64,000 bases of DNA from the NCBI RefSeq assembly GCF_002086695.1, contig NZ_MVIH01000012.1, forward strand, positions 109,767 through 173,766, given 5' to 3'. The translations under genes were made by a program, and so were the position numbers. Below, in pieces: positions 7,496 through 17,141 of this stretch (position 1 is its first letter; each line of letters starts with the position of its first letter). The DNA comes from Mycolicibacterium rhodesiae (lineage in GTDB: Bacteria; Actinomycetota; Actinomycetes; Mycobacteriales; Mycobacteriaceae). A model generated the notes under the pieces. The model saw only the letters and a list, made by a program, of their open reading frames with translations. It was not told the origin of the DNA and did no database searches.

Positions 7496-8638
7496 ATGGT
7501 CGAAAATCTGCCCGACAAGGCTCTCGAGTTGCGTTCGCTGGTGACGTCCGACGGCAAACTCGAACTCTCGTTGCACGAGGTCGACGTTCCGACGCCGGGT
7601 GACAACCAGGTGCTGGTGCGGGTCGAGGCATCACCGATCAACCCGTCGGACCTTGGCCTGCTGGTCGCGACCGCGGATATGAGCACCGCGACGGTCGCGG
7701 GCACGCCGGAACGTCCCGTCGTCACCGCATCCATTCCGGAGCGTTCCCTTGCCGGCCTCGCCGCGCGACTCGACAAGTCCCTCCCGGTGGGCAATGAAGG
7801 TGCGGGCACCGTGGTGGCCGCCGGGCCATCCGAAGCGGCCCAAGCCCTCATCGGTAAAACCGTCGGGATCGCAGCCGGCGCGATGTACTCCCAATACCGA
7901 GTAGTCGACGCACCGATGTGTCTGGTCCTGCCCGACGGAGCCACGGCTCGCGACGGGGCATCGTCATTCGTCAATCCGCTCACGGCGCTCGGCATGACGG
8001 AAACCATGCGCCGCGAAGGACATTCGGCCTTGGTGCACACCGCGGCCGCATCGAATCTCGGGCAGATGCTGGTCAAGATCTGCGCCAAGGACGGCATTCC
8101 GCTGGTCAATATCGTCCGCAAGCCCGAGCAGGAACAACTGCTCACCTCGCTCGGCGCCGAGTACGTCCTGAACTCGACATCGCCGTCGTTCGTCGCCGAT
8201 CTGGTGGAGGCACTCAAGGCGACGTCGGCGACTCTGGCATTCGACGCCACCGGCGGTGGCACCTTGGCGAGTGACATCCTCAACGCCATGGAGGTGGCGG
8301 CCAGCGCGAAAGCGGGGGAGTACTCGCGCTATGGATCGGATGTCCACAAGCAGGTCTATATCTACGGCGCGCTCGACACCAGCCCGACCGTGCTGACCCG
8401 GAACTTCGGGATGTCCTGGGGGATCGGCGGTTGGCTGCTGACCCCGTTCCTCAAGACCGCCGGCGCCGAGACGATCAGCCGGTTGCGCGCCCGCGTGGCC
8501 GCGGAACTCACCACGACATTCGCCAGCAACTACACCCGCGAGGTGTCACTCGCCGGCATGCTGAAGCCCGACGCGTTCAACGAATACGTCAAGCGGGCGA
8601 CGGGCGAGAAGTTCCTGGTGACGCCGCACAACGGCTGA
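7496..8638 (+). CDS. MDR-superfamily quinone-reductase-like oxidoreductase
   Basis: 380 residues from ATG 7496; GAGG lies about 9 nt upstream and a -10-like TATGAT at 7455-7460. The N-terminal GroES-like part contains VRVEASPINPSDLGLL, the quinone-oxidoreductase signature. The Rossmann part contains VHTAAASNLGQMLVKICAKDG in place of the usual GxGxxG. No structural-zinc Cys cluster or catalytic Cys-His pair of zinc alcohol dehydrogenases is seen, so it is probably zinc-free and NADPH-dependent. The segment at residues 60-95 (TVAGTPERPVVTASIPE) is an insertion compared with short quinone reductases. Substrate unknown. Confidence 0.75.
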   Translation: MVENLPDKALELRSLVTSDGKLELSLHEVDVPTPGDNQVLVRVEASPINPSDLGLLVATADMSTATVAGTPERPVVTASIPERSLAGLAARLDKSLPVGNEGAGTVVAAGPSEAAQALIGKTVGIAAGAMYSQYRVVDAPMCLVLPDGATARDGASSFVNPLTALGMTETMRREGHSALVHTAAASNLGQMLVKICAKDGIPLVNIVRKPEQEQLLTSLGAEYVLNSTSPSFVADLVEALKATSATLAFDATGGGTLASDILNAMEVAASAKAGEYSRYGSDVHKQVYIYGALDTSPTVLTRNFGMSWGIGGWLLTPFLKTAGAETISRLRARVAAELTTTFASNYTREVSLAGMLKPDAFNEYVKRATGEKFLVTPHNG

Positions 8639-8739
8639 TTCGTAACGAATAAGTCAAATAAACGCAGACCGGCAGCATGGCTCGTTTAGGCTGCCCTTTG
8701 GCCCTCCGTCGGGGTGTGGCCGGAGGGGAGTTCGCTGTC

Positions 8740-9399
8740 ATGGATCCTGTACGCACGCGAGCAATCGTCCGGGTGACGGCGGCCGCCGTCGCGCTCGGAC
8801 TGGTCGTAGCCGGCTGCGGCAAGGATGAGGAGAAGTCGTCGTCCTCGACGACGAGCACCACGACATCCACGACGACGTCGACCACCACCGCTGCGGCCAC
8901 GACCAGTGCTGAGGACACGACGCCGGCCGGTACGCCGGACTACGCGACGCTGCTGGTGAAGCCGGCCGACATCCCGCAGGTGGGCAACACCCCGTGGGCG
9001 GGGGACGCCCCGAAGACGACGCTGACCCCGCCGCCGCCGGACGTCTCGCAGACCTACACCTCCGGTACAGACGCGATCAACATCTCGGTGATCATCAGTG
9101 ACGACCCCTCCCAGGCCGCGACCGGTCTGACCGGCGCCGCGAACAGCGTGCCCAGCCAGGTGACCGGCTCCCCGGTGCCGCTGCCCGCGGTCACCCCGGA
9201 TGCCACCGTCACGATCGGCACTTCGGTGGACGGCAAGTCGGCGATGGCCGCACTGCTGTTCACGGTTGAGCGCACCGTCGTGGTGGCGATCTTCAGCAGC
9301 GCACCGGGCGACCTCAACCCGGTGCCGCAGGACTTCGTCGAGGCCGTGGGCAAGGCTCAGGTCGCGGCAATCCAGCAGAACCTGCCCAACCTGAAGTAA
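8740..9399 (+). CDS. Secreted lipoprotein with Ser/Thr-rich linker
   Basis: 219 residues from ATG 8740, preceded by GGAGGGGAG. A signal peptide ends in LVVAGC with the lipidated Cys at residue 26, followed by charged KDEEK and a Ser/Thr-only linker (about residues 32-60), then a globular domain of about 150 residues (from PDYATLLVKPADIPQVG). The linker probably spaces the domain from the membrane and may be glycosylated. Similar architecture is seen in mycobacterial Lpq/Lpp lipoproteins; I do not recognise the domain. The gene stands alone and ends at a strong hairpin. Confidence 0.75.
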   Translation: MDPVRTRAIVRVTAAAVALGLVVAGCGKDEEKSSSSTTSTTTSTTTSTTTAAATTSAEDTTPAGTPDYATLLVKPADIPQVGNTPWAGDAPKTTLTPPPPDVSQTYTSGTDAINISVIISDDPSQAATGLTGAANSVPSQVTGSPVPLPAVTPDATVTIGTSVDGKSAMAALLFTVERTVVVAIFSSAPGDLNPVPQDFVEAVGKAQVAAIQQNLPNLK

Positions 9400-9416
9400 C
9401 TCAGCACCTACCGCAG

Positions 9417-9445
9417 AAGGTCAGGGGCATTGCGCCCCTGACCTT
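9417..9445 (+). terminator. Strong intrinsic-type hairpin after the lipoprotein gene
   Basis: AAGGTCAGGGGC (9417-9428) pairs with GCCCCTGACCTT (9434-9445), a perfect 12-bp stem with a 5-nt loop followed by TTT-poor sequence. It starts 17 bp after the stop codon. Confidence 0.8.
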
Positions 9446-9570
9446 TGTGCGTTGTGTTACGGCGCGTCGCCAAGCATGAGTTGCCGTTGGTCCGCGTCAG
9501 TAGTGACCAAAGGCCATAGCCGATCGGGCACGACGCTGGTCAGATCTGAGTGGTACTTAAGGGGGTCGCC

Positions 9571-10971
9571 ATGTGCAAGGCGAGCCGACCTATCGCAACC
9601 ACCGTAATCGCTCTCGGCGGCGTGCTCCTCATGGCGTTGATGCCGCTGAACTCGGTCGCTATCGCTTGGGCCGCAACAGCACTGATCATGGGTGGCACCG
9701 GTCACCCGCTGAGCGTCCCGCAGGACACAACGCAGTACATCGCAAACTACGTGGACAAGGCGGATGCCGTATACGTGGCGCCGTCGGGACTGTGCACTGG
9801 GGGAAGCGTTGGATGCGCGGAAGTTGCGGTCTACACCCCCGAGGAATTCCCGATCGCTACCGGCCTGCACGCCATGCCATTCGACTCGTCGGTCGCAATC
9901 GGACTCGCCAACCTCGATGCGTGCGTGCGCGGAAAGTCCTGCACCGTAACGGAACCGCCGTTCACCACGACCAGCCCGCGCACCGTGATCGACACTTCCT
10001 ATGTGGTGTACGGATATTCGCAGAGTGCGACTGTCGCCGCCAAAGAGAAATACGATCTGATCGCGCATCCGCTGGCCGCCGCCACCGTCGGCTTCGTCGT
10101 CACCTCCGATCCGAACCGGCCCAACGGCGGAATCCTCGAACGCTTCGTCGGCGCTTATCTACCGGTTTTCGGCGTGACGTTCGACGGTGCGATGACCACC
10201 AATTCGCCGCAACCCACGCCACTGACAACCGTCGACGTTGCGCGGCAATACGATCCGGTATCAGATTTTCCGACCAACCCGCTCAACGTGGTGGCCGACC
10301 TCAACGTCGCACTCGGCTTTCTGTACTTCCATCCCGAAACCGCCTATTTCGCCGCGACTGCCGTTGAACTCCAGGGCCAGCATCAGGACACGACCTACTA
10401 TCTGATTCCCGCCCAGACCCTTCCACTATTGATGCCGTTGGAGCAGATTCCGATCATCGGCCCGCCGATAGCGGCCACACTCGATCCACCGCTACGGGTC
10501 CTGGTCGAAGCAGGCTACGACCGCACGATCAATCCAGGCCGTCCGACCCCGGCCAACTATCTCTACAGCCCAAATCTGATCAAGACGACCATCGACTTCA
10601 TGACGGCGATACCGACCGGATGGGACAACGGAATCGCCATGATCACCGGCGACCCGGCGAACAGGCCGTTCCACACCACGCCTCAAGGTGTCTTCGGGGT
10701 CGGCGGCCCGCCGGTGTACGCCGGCGCGGTCGATCCCTACGGTCCGCCGACGCCGTACACGCCGGCACCGGTTGAATCCATTCGTAAACAACAGAATCCG
10801 AAGCTAGCAGTGTCGCCACGTGATCGTGGCCACCAGCCGGATCGGCTGGGAGACCGTCGATCTCCCAACCGCTCGGGGAGCCACCTGACGCACGGTGCGG
10901 CACGGGTGAATGGATCGAATACCGCCCACCACCGACGGGATGCGCGGCTAAGACCAGGCGTCGAGGATTGA
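9571..10971 (+). CDS. Secreted PE-PPE-domain serine hydrolase
   Basis: 466 residues from the ATG at 9571 with AAGGGGG six nt upstream. There is an N-terminal signal or anchor segment (about residues 8-35) but no PE or PPE N-terminal domain. The body is the PE-PPE alpha/beta-hydrolase domain: MGGTGHPL near residue 40 and the nucleophile elbow GYSQSA (Ser150), then DPNRPNGGILERF. Known PE-PPE-domain proteins hydrolyse esters or act on cell-wall lipids (established for Mtb members). After about residue 400 the tail becomes Arg/Asn/His-rich and low in similarity to the rest (RDRGHQPDRLGDRRSPNRSG), possibly from a late frameshift compared with relatives. Confidence 0.75.
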   Translation: MCKASRPIATTVIALGGVLLMALMPLNSVAIAWAATALIMGGTGHPLSVPQDTTQYIANYVDKADAVYVAPSGLCTGGSVGCAEVAVYTPEEFPIATGLHAMPFDSSVAIGLANLDACVRGKSCTVTEPPFTTTSPRTVIDTSYVVYGYSQSATVAAKEKYDLIAHPLAAATVGFVVTSDPNRPNGGILERFVGAYLPVFGVTFDGAMTTNSPQPTPLTTVDVARQYDPVSDFPTNPLNVVADLNVALGFLYFHPETAYFAATAVELQGQHQDTTYYLIPAQTLPLLMPLEQIPIIGPPIAATLDPPLRVLVEAGYDRTINPGRPTPANYLYSPNLIKTTIDFMTAIPTGWDNGIAMITGDPANRPFHTTPQGVFGVGGPPVYAGAVDPYGPPTPYTPAPVESIRKQQNPKLAVSPRDRGHQPDRLGDRRSPNRSGSHLTHGAARVNGSNTAHHRRDARLRPGVED

Positions 10972-10984
10972 CAGGTATCTCCGG

Positions 10985-11269
10985 TCAGGACTGGCAGCCG
11001 ATGCCGTCCCCGTCGCGGTCGAGATCGTAAATGTCCTTGCCGATCACGTACACCGGACCGGACACATAGGCGGGGCCGTTTCCGCTGCCGCCCGCGCAAT
11101 CGACGTCACGGGCGATCGGGACGCAGGCGCCGGAATAGTTCGGATCGCAGTCTCCGGTGTTCTGCTTGAACCCCGCCAGCGCAACGGCTTCGGTCGGGGC
11201 GGTGTTGCCGTTGGCGGCAATGGTTCCGATCGTCATCAACGCCGCGGCAGCGAACACCATGCTCTTCAC
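10985..11269 (-). CDS. Small secreted protein with excalibur calcium-binding motif
   Basis: 94 residues from GTG 11269 with AAGGAG upstream; a longer frame to 11365 lacks a signal-like start. Signal peptide about residues 1-25 (VFAAAALMTIGTIAANGNTA). The mature part ends with DLDRDGDGIGCQS, the excalibur DxDxDGxxC motif that binds calcium in extracellular bacterial proteins, and has further Cys in GDCDPNYSGACVP and DVDCAG, probably disulfide-bonded. Lies 198 bp downstream of jetC on the same strand, in the place where jetD would be expected. Confidence 0.75.
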   Translation of the reverse strand: MKSMVFAAAALMTIGTIAANGNTAPTEAVALAGFKQNTGDCDPNYSGACVPIARDVDCAGGSGNGPAYVSGPVYVIGKDIYDLDRDGDGIGCQS

Positions 11270-11467
11270 GGGTAGGTCTCCTTGTCGACTCCAGGGATGA
11301 CGACGAGGGCCAAGCCGACGACGAGCGTGGGTCCACCCAACGTGCGGACTTCGTCCAGGCGGCAACGACTTCCATCACGATGGTGGGGTGGTGGCAGGTG
11401 GCCCCCGCCAGAATGCGCTCGGCTCGCGCAGGCTCTCTTTGTACCCTGAAACCCGGAGGTGACGCAA

Positions 11468-14400
11468 CTATACGGTCGCAGGCACCCGTTCCCGCGCGGC
11501 CGAACTCCGCATCTCGGCACGCAAGCTCGTGAAGTCCGAGATCGTCTTGGACACCACGGTGGCCACCGGTCGGGCGTTGCGACTGGTGGCTTCGGTCTTG
11601 GACACCATGATCACGCTGTCGATGTAGGGCTGAATCGTCGTGGCGTTCTGCACGGTGGCCACGATGACGAGCTGGAAACCGAACTTGCGGAACGCCTGCA
11701 GCGCCTGTTGGGCGAACTGCGGGTCCGACTTCGAGAACGCCTCATCGAGCATCAGCTGCGCGAAAACCGGCTTGTTGTCCTGACTCTCGGGACTCGCCAG
11801 GTTGAAGCTCAGTGCCCCGGCGAGGCAGAACGCCATCAGCTTCTCCTGCTCGCCACCTGAGTTGTCGCCCGCGTTGCTGTGCGTGCGGATCAACTCCTCG
11901 GAGCGGACATCCCACTCGGCGCAGTCGAACGTGAATCGGTTACGGACGTCCAGCGCGTCGCGGGTCCACGCCTTGTCCTCCGGCGCCGTGGACGCCAGCC
12001 GGTTGCGCAGCCGCAAGATGTCGGCATATTGATCCAGGATCGCCTGCTTGTCACCGAGACCCACTTCGGCGATGCGCCGTGAGATCGCCCGCACGATCTC
12101 GGTCAGCTCGGCCACCGCCGTCAGACTGCGCGGCGTGGCCCGCAGCGTCAGCCGGGTACCGCTGTTGAACTCGACCGCGCCAAGGCCGGTATTGACCCGG
12201 TCGATCTGCTCGCTGATCCGCCGTGCCTCCTGCTCGGCCACCCGGTGCAGCGTGAGGATCGCGTCGGGTGCCTGCTCGGTGACCAAGCGCATCATCCGGT
12301 CATAGGCCTCGGGCAGTTCACGCTCGTCGATATGCCGGCACAGTGCCACGTAGTCGTGCACCCGCTCGTCGAACACATCGCTGTCGTTGGGAATCGCGTC
12401 GGGGAACGCGGTGTCGAATGTGTTCAGGATCCGAGCCAGCTCATCGTATGAGCGCCTGCGGCTTTCACGCAGTTGCTCGCGCTCGCGGCGAATGGTGTTG
12501 AACACCGCTTCGCGGTGCGGCTCGGGATTGAGTACCTCCAACGCCACCGGCACGAGAGCCGCGTAGCGGTTCAGCAGCTCGGTGAGCGGTTCGGAGACGA
12601 ACGCGGGCGCCAGCCGGTCCTGCAGTTCCAGCAGCTGGGTGCGCCGGGCGTCCAGGTCGTCGCGACGGGTCTGGATGGCACCGCGCCGCGTCATCAGCGT
12701 CTGGATCTCCTCCCAGCACTCGTCGGCGCGCGCGGTCAGCGCCTCGATGTCCGGGTTGTCGGCCAGCAGGAGCTCGAACTGCTCGCGCAGCCGGTCGGCG
12801 TGCCCGTCGGCGGTGTCACTGTCGACCTGGTTCCACTGCGGGAACTGTTCACAGATCGCCTTGCACGCCGCGGCCCGATCCCGCCACTGCTGACGCTGCG
12901 CGGCGATCTCGTCGGCCTTGCGGCGCGCTTGCTGGTACAGCTCTTCGGCATTGGCGAGATCGACGGTCAGTGCGTCGATCTTCGCCCTGACGTCACCCTG
13001 GTAGATGTAGTCGGCCTGTTTGAGGGGACGACGGTCGTCCTTGATGGCGAGCCGCTCGGAGTCCTTGTATAGGCCCGTGTCGGTGACCGCGCGGCGGAAC
13101 CGGGAGAACACATCCGGGGTATCCACGCAGATGTGGTCGCCCGCAGCGGCGACGACGTCGGCGGCCTCGGCCGCGCACGGATGCATCGGGTCGACGACAA
13201 ACAGCTTGCCGGCCAACGTGTTCGGCTCGGCGTCGACCGGTTCCGCGCCGACCAGCGAGGCGCGGACGTGGTGCAGCTGCAGCCGTCCGCCCATATTGGT
13301 CTCGTTGACGAATCGCAGCACCGCCGAGTACCGGTCATCGGGTACCAGCAGCCGCAGACCCACGCCTCGCAGCACCTTCTCCACGGCCACCCGCCACCGG
13401 CTCTGGTCGGGCCGAAGGTCCATCAGCTCGGCGATGTAGGGCAGCTCACCGGGGTCGACACCGACTGCCGCGCAGATGTGTTCGCGCATGGTGATCGCGA
13501 ACTCGGGCAGCGCCGACCCGACGTGCTCAACGCGCTTGAGTTCCTTGGCGGCGTCATCGCGGGTGATCCGGGCTGCCTTCTGCGCGTACTCCGCGTCGGT
13601 CGACGCCTCGCGGCCCCGGTCCAGTTTCGCCAGCAGCTCGGTGACCTCGGTGGCGAGTTCCTCACGCAAGTTCCAGAACTCGTCGGCGGTGTCCGGTACG
13701 TCGATGTCCTGGGCGGCGAGCATCGCCTCGTAGGCCGCACGGCGCCGTGACACCTGTTCGGCCTGCGCCTCGGCGCCGGCCACTTGCGACTGCAGCGGCC
13801 CCAGGCTGGCACTGGATCCGCTGATCTGTGCGTTGAGCGAATCACCCTCGGCCTTGGCCAGATTCAGCTGGCGGGTGACGTCTTCGTACTCGTTGCCGAG
13901 TTGGTCGATGGTGGCGTCCAGCGACTGGATCTGCGGCCCGCACTGCGTGAGCCGGACATGGTCGGTATAGGCGCGGACCATCGGTTGATCCACCAGATCG
14001 ATGATGCCCAGATCGGAGGACTCGGAGGCGTAGCGCTGCTGGATCTTCTCGATATCGCCGAGAATCTTGCGCTTCTTCTGGGCGACGGCCAGCAGTTCGC
14101 GGGCCTCCACCAGCGGATCGATCTGCTTGAGCGCCTCGGGCAGCCGGGTCAGGCTACTCGGCTCGTCGAGCATGAACTCGCGAACGAACTGTTCAAGCCC
14201 GCCAACGCTTTTCAGCGACTTCGCCTTGCCGAGCAGCTGCTGTGCGGCATCGGAGGCCCGGATGCCGATGGTGGCGTACAACTGGGCGAGGTACTGCGAC
14301 TCGACCTTGGTGGAGAACCGCCACTCGTCGTCTTTGAACACCCCGGAGTCGAAACGCCCTGCTGCCCAACGGTTACAGACGTCCTCGATGTCACGATCGC

Positions 14401-14839
14401 CGTCGGCCAGCACAAACCGGCTCGACGAGTCCGAGCGGGACTCGCCGGTCAGCCATTTGAGCACCAGGCCGGTGACCGTGCGCCCGGTGTTGCTGCGGTA
14501 GCTGACCGCGATGGCCGACCATGCCGTGCCGTCCCCGCGCAGGTACATCACCTTGCTGGCGCCGCCGTCACTGCGCTGGCCCCACGCCCCGCGCACATAC
14601 TTGTCGACCGTGCGGCGGCCTGCGCTGGATCCCGCCGCGGTGTTGTCACCGGAGGCGTTGAAGTTGCGGCGGTTGAACGGCAGGAATCCCAGCGAAATCG
14701 CATCCAGCAGGGAGGATTTCCCGCTTCCGGAGGCTCCGGCGATCAGCGCGCCGCCTTCACTGAACGGGATGTCGTGATAGCCGTCGAAAACACCCCAGTT
14801 GATGACCTGCAGCCGCGACAAGTGGAACTGTTCAGCCAT
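11468..14839 (-). CDS. jetC: JetC/MksB-type SMC-like ATPase of a Wadjet (Ept/MksBEF) system
   Basis: 1123 residues from ATG 14839, overlapping the jetB stop by 8 bp and preceded by AGGAGA; earlier ATGs at 14860 and 14881 lie deeper in jetB. Walker A GASGSGKS (35-42) in the N-terminal head, long coiled-coil arms with a hinge-like centre (about 480-620), and a C-terminal head with the SGGEQEK signature and Walker B QLMLDEAF. This is the structure of a bacterial condensin-like ATPase. In Wadjet systems JetABC extrudes DNA loops and JetD cleaves small circular plasmids; the related Ept system restricts plasmids in M. smegmatis. Translationally coupled in the order jetA-jetB-jetC. Confidence 0.85.
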   Translation of the reverse strand: MAEQFHLSRLQVINWGVFDGYHDIPFSEGGALIAGASGSGKSSLLDAISLGFLPFNRRNFNASGDNTAAGSSAGRRTVDKYVRGAWGQRSDGGASKVMYLRGDGTAWSAIAVSYRSNTGRTVTGLVLKWLTGESRSDSSSRFVLADGDRDIEDVCNRWAAGRFDSGVFKDDEWRFSTKVESQYLAQLYATIGIRASDAAQQLLGKAKSLKSVGGLEQFVREFMLDEPSSLTRLPEALKQIDPLVEARELLAVAQKKRKILGDIEKIQQRYASESSDLGIIDLVDQPMVRAYTDHVRLTQCGPQIQSLDATIDQLGNEYEDVTRQLNLAKAEGDSLNAQISGSSASLGPLQSQVAGAEAQAEQVSRRRAAYEAMLAAQDIDVPDTADEFWNLREELATEVTELLAKLDRGREASTDAEYAQKAARITRDDAAKELKRVEHVGSALPEFAITMREHICAAVGVDPGELPYIAELMDLRPDQSRWRVAVEKVLRGVGLRLLVPDDRYSAVLRFVNETNMGGRLQLHHVRASLVGAEPVDAEPNTLAGKLFVVDPMHPCAAEAADVVAAAGDHICVDTPDVFSRFRRAVTDTGLYKDSERLAIKDDRRPLKQADYIYQGDVRAKIDALTVDLANAEELYQQARRKADEIAAQRQQWRDRAAACKAICEQFPQWNQVDSDTADGHADRLREQFELLLADNPDIEALTARADECWEEIQTLMTRRGAIQTRRDDLDARRTQLLELQDRLAPAFVSEPLTELLNRYAALVPVALEVLNPEPHREAVFNTIRREREQLRESRRRSYDELARILNTFDTAFPDAIPNDSDVFDERVHDYVALCRHIDERELPEAYDRMMRLVTEQAPDAILTLHRVAEQEARRISEQIDRVNTGLGAVEFNSGTRLTLRATPRSLTAVAELTEIVRAISRRIAEVGLGDKQAILDQYADILRLRNRLASTAPEDKAWTRDALDVRNRFTFDCAEWDVRSEELIRTHSNAGDNSGGEQEKLMAFCLAGALSFNLASPESQDNKPVFAQLMLDEAFSKSDPQFAQQALQAFRKFGFQLVIVATVQNATTIQPYIDSVIMVSKTEATSRNARPVATVVSKTISDFTSLRAEMRSSAARERVPATV

Positions 14840-15530
14840 CGAGCGCGGTCTCCTGTTCATCGCTGTCCGGGGATGCGCCACCGGACAGCAGCATTTCGAA
14901 CTGCTGCTGCAATTCGGCGATCACCGATGCGGTCATCACGGCGTTGATCACCGGGCTGACGGTGTAGCTGTCTTCGTCGTCGCGGGTCTTGCGCAGGATC
15001 TCCAGTCCGGCGAGCCGTGCGATCGCCGCGTCGATGCGGGCGGTGAAGGTCACGGTGTCACGGTCGACGTCGTTGAGGACACCGGAAAACAGCCCGTGCA
15101 CCTCCTCGCGGCTGATCAACACGGCCTGGCCACCGGCGGCACGCGACATCTGCGCCAGGTGCAGCGCCAGGATCGAGTCGTAGGTACCCAGCGGCTCGCG
15201 ACGCAAAAGCTTGGCGCCCCTGGCAGATTCGTAACGGGCCTGCTCGACGAACGCGACGTCACTGCCATCCACCACACGCAACATCAGGTCGAGCTCGGAG
15301 AGCCGCACCGACAGTTGCGCACGGTATTCCAGCACCCAGCTGTACAGGTCGGCATCGGCCTCGGCGCTGATGTAGCGGCGGGTCAGCAGTTGCTGCAGCG
15401 CCCAGCACGCTCGGTCGGGCAGCTCGCTCACATCGCCGTCGAAGCGCGGGCGCCGCTGATGCGGGGTGCGCGCGGTCTGGTCGACTTGAGGTAGTGAGCT
15501 GAAGTCGATGTCGGCGTCGGTGGTCGTCAT
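14832..15530 (-). CDS. jetB: JetB/MksE-like subunit (DUF4194)
   Basis: 232 residues; ATG at 15530 overlaps the jetA stop (ATGA). DUF4194-type winged-helix subunit: LPDRACWALQQLLTRRYISA and the RLSELDLMLRVVDGSDVAFVEQ segment, then a C-terminal winged-helix region ending in a Glu/Asp-rich tail. In condensin-like complexes this is the KITE (MksE/JetB) subunit that bridges kleisin and ATPase heads. Length is usual for the family. Stop overlaps the jetC start by 8 bp, so expression of the three subunits is coupled. Confidence 0.8.
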   Translation of the reverse strand: MTTTDADIDFSSLPQVDQTARTPHQRRPRFDGDVSELPDRACWALQQLLTRRYISAEADADLYSWVLEYRAQLSVRLSELDLMLRVVDGSDVAFVEQARYESARGAKLLRREPLGTYDSILALHLAQMSRAAGGQAVLISREEVHGLFSGVLNDVDRDTVTFTARIDAAIARLAGLEILRKTRDDEDSYTVSPVINAVMTASVIAELQQQFEMLLSGGASPDSDEQETALDG

Positions 15531-16999
15531 GCGCTGGCTCCCAACAAGCTGGAGATCGGTTCGGTGAAGATCAAGTGCGGAACCTCCATCTCACGGTCCC
15601 GTCCGTCCAGCGACTGGAACCGTACGGTCACCGGCTTGGCGGTCTTCGGGGCGTCGGGTTGTTTGAGCGCCCACGACCACAACACGATGACGTGACCCAG
15701 ATACGCCGCGTCGAGCATCTCCACAGCGGCGGGCAGCGACACCGGGCCGCTATCGAGGGCGGTGTTGATCATCTCCGACATCGCCGGGGCGTCGACCTGC
15801 GTCGTCAGCGCGGCGAAACTGGTCAGGTCCAGCTCGCCTTCAGCTGCCTGAGCGGGCTTGGGGTTCGACAGGTCGCCGATCCGGAAGCTCAGTGCGCCAA
15901 CCGAACTGATGGCGTGCCGAGCCAGGGGAAGTTCGATGTCGAGCCGCGAGTCGATCAGCGAGCTCTTGAGCAGGGCGCGAGCGGCGCCGATCGCGTCGCT
16001 CAGCTGACGGGCCACACCGCGGCTCTGCTCCAGGGTCCCGAACGCGGTGAACCGCTTGACCCGCTGTGCACAGCGCTGCTGGATACGTTCCACCTCGTCG
16101 ATCTGCTGGCCGACGAGCTCGAAGAACCCCGCCATCACCTTGCGCAGCGCCGGGTCGAGGGCGGGCAGCGCATGGGCGACGGCGGCGACGTCGGCCTCGA
16201 ACTCCGCGCGCTGGTCCGGGTCGTTGATCATCCGCAGGAAGGCACGGTGCGAATCGCGACCCTGCGAGTCCCAGGCGGCCTGGTAGTCGGCGTACATCTG
16301 GCGCTGCCGGTCGCGGTAGGCCAGGTTGCTGTCGATCGGCTCGTCGAGAGCCGCGGTGGCCCGCTCGATCATCGTGCCGTACTGGCCGATGTCGGTGATC
16401 AGCCGTTCCATCTGCAGCGCGATGGCGTGGGCTTCGTCATACATGTCGGTCATATCGACATCGGTGGAGCGGTCCAGGTCCTCGCCGCGTTCCAGCGCAT
16501 CGAGCTCGGCGTGCAGGGCGGCGATCTCGGCCTGGATGCCGGCGCGGATGCGGACAGGGTCGTTGCCGACACGCAGGGCGATCTGCTTGAGCCGTGCGGC
16601 GATGCCGTTGATCGAGCCGCCGGTGGCGATGGTGTCCTGGCGGCGCAGCCCGCGCAGGAAGTCCAGCGCCCGGCGGGCGTCCTGGGTGAGGTAGCAGAGG
16701 TTGCGCTCGATGCCGCTGCGCTGGTCGGCCACCCGGTGCAGCCAACCCTGGCTGGCCCAGCTCTTGATCAGGCCCAGGCCGGATTGTTCGCCACCGGGCC
16801 GGCCCAGTTCGTCGAGGTCGCGCTCGAGTCGCACGACCAACTCGGTCTCGCTGATCTCGCCCTCGCTGAGGTGGCGCTCCATCAGGGTGGCGTAACCGCC
16901 CAGGTTGAGCGCGGCCAGCAGCCGGATCGTGGGGGAGCCCTGGATCTCGCGGTTGATCTCGAGGAGGTCGGCGGCCGACAAGCCGGTCTCGTCCTCCAC
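15527..16999 (-). CDS. jetA: JetA/MksF-like kleisin subunit (DUF3375)
   Basis: 490 residues from GTG 16999, with GAGGGGG upstream. The N-terminus (SPTIRLLAALNLGGYATLMERHL) and the central helical region with ERGEDLDR and LITDIGQYGTMIERATAALDE fit DUF3375, the kleisin-like JetA/MksF subunit. First gene of the jetABC operon, 142 bp from the stop of the same-strand mmpL gene. Its partner subunits follow without gaps, but no jetD (nuclease, DUF3322/DUF2220) is found on either side. Confidence 0.8.
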   Translation of the reverse strand: MEDETGLSAADLLEINREIQGSPTIRLLAALNLGGYATLMERHLSEGEISETELVVRLERDLDELGRPGGEQSGLGLIKSWASQGWLHRVADQRSGIERNLCYLTQDARRALDFLRGLRRQDTIATGGSINGIAARLKQIALRVGNDPVRIRAGIQAEIAALHAELDALERGEDLDRSTDVDMTDMYDEAHAIALQMERLITDIGQYGTMIERATAALDEPIDSNLAYRDRQRQMYADYQAAWDSQGRDSHRAFLRMINDPDQRAEFEADVAAVAHALPALDPALRKVMAGFFELVGQQIDEVERIQQRCAQRVKRFTAFGTLEQSRGVARQLSDAIGAARALLKSSLIDSRLDIELPLARHAISSVGALSFRIGDLSNPKPAQAAEGELDLTSFAALTTQVDAPAMSEMINTALDSGPVSLPAAVEMLDAAYLGHVIVLWSWALKQPDAPKTAKPVTVRFQSLDGRDREMEVPHLIFTEPISSLLGASA

Positions 17000-17141
17000 G
17001 CTGTTTCCCCCTCGATGAAGTTGGTTGGACGGTCCAAGATAGGCGATCGCGGCGACATCGGACGACGCCCTCTCCGGGGTGTCGGACGGCCGCCTGAAAA
17101 GCTACGTCACAGGAGTCTCAGCGGCCTCGGCGGCCTCATTC

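Noticed and set aside
10971..11468. A jetD gene downstream of jetC
   Set aside because: Only the excalibur protein fits here; no frame long enough for a 350-400-residue nuclease on either strand.
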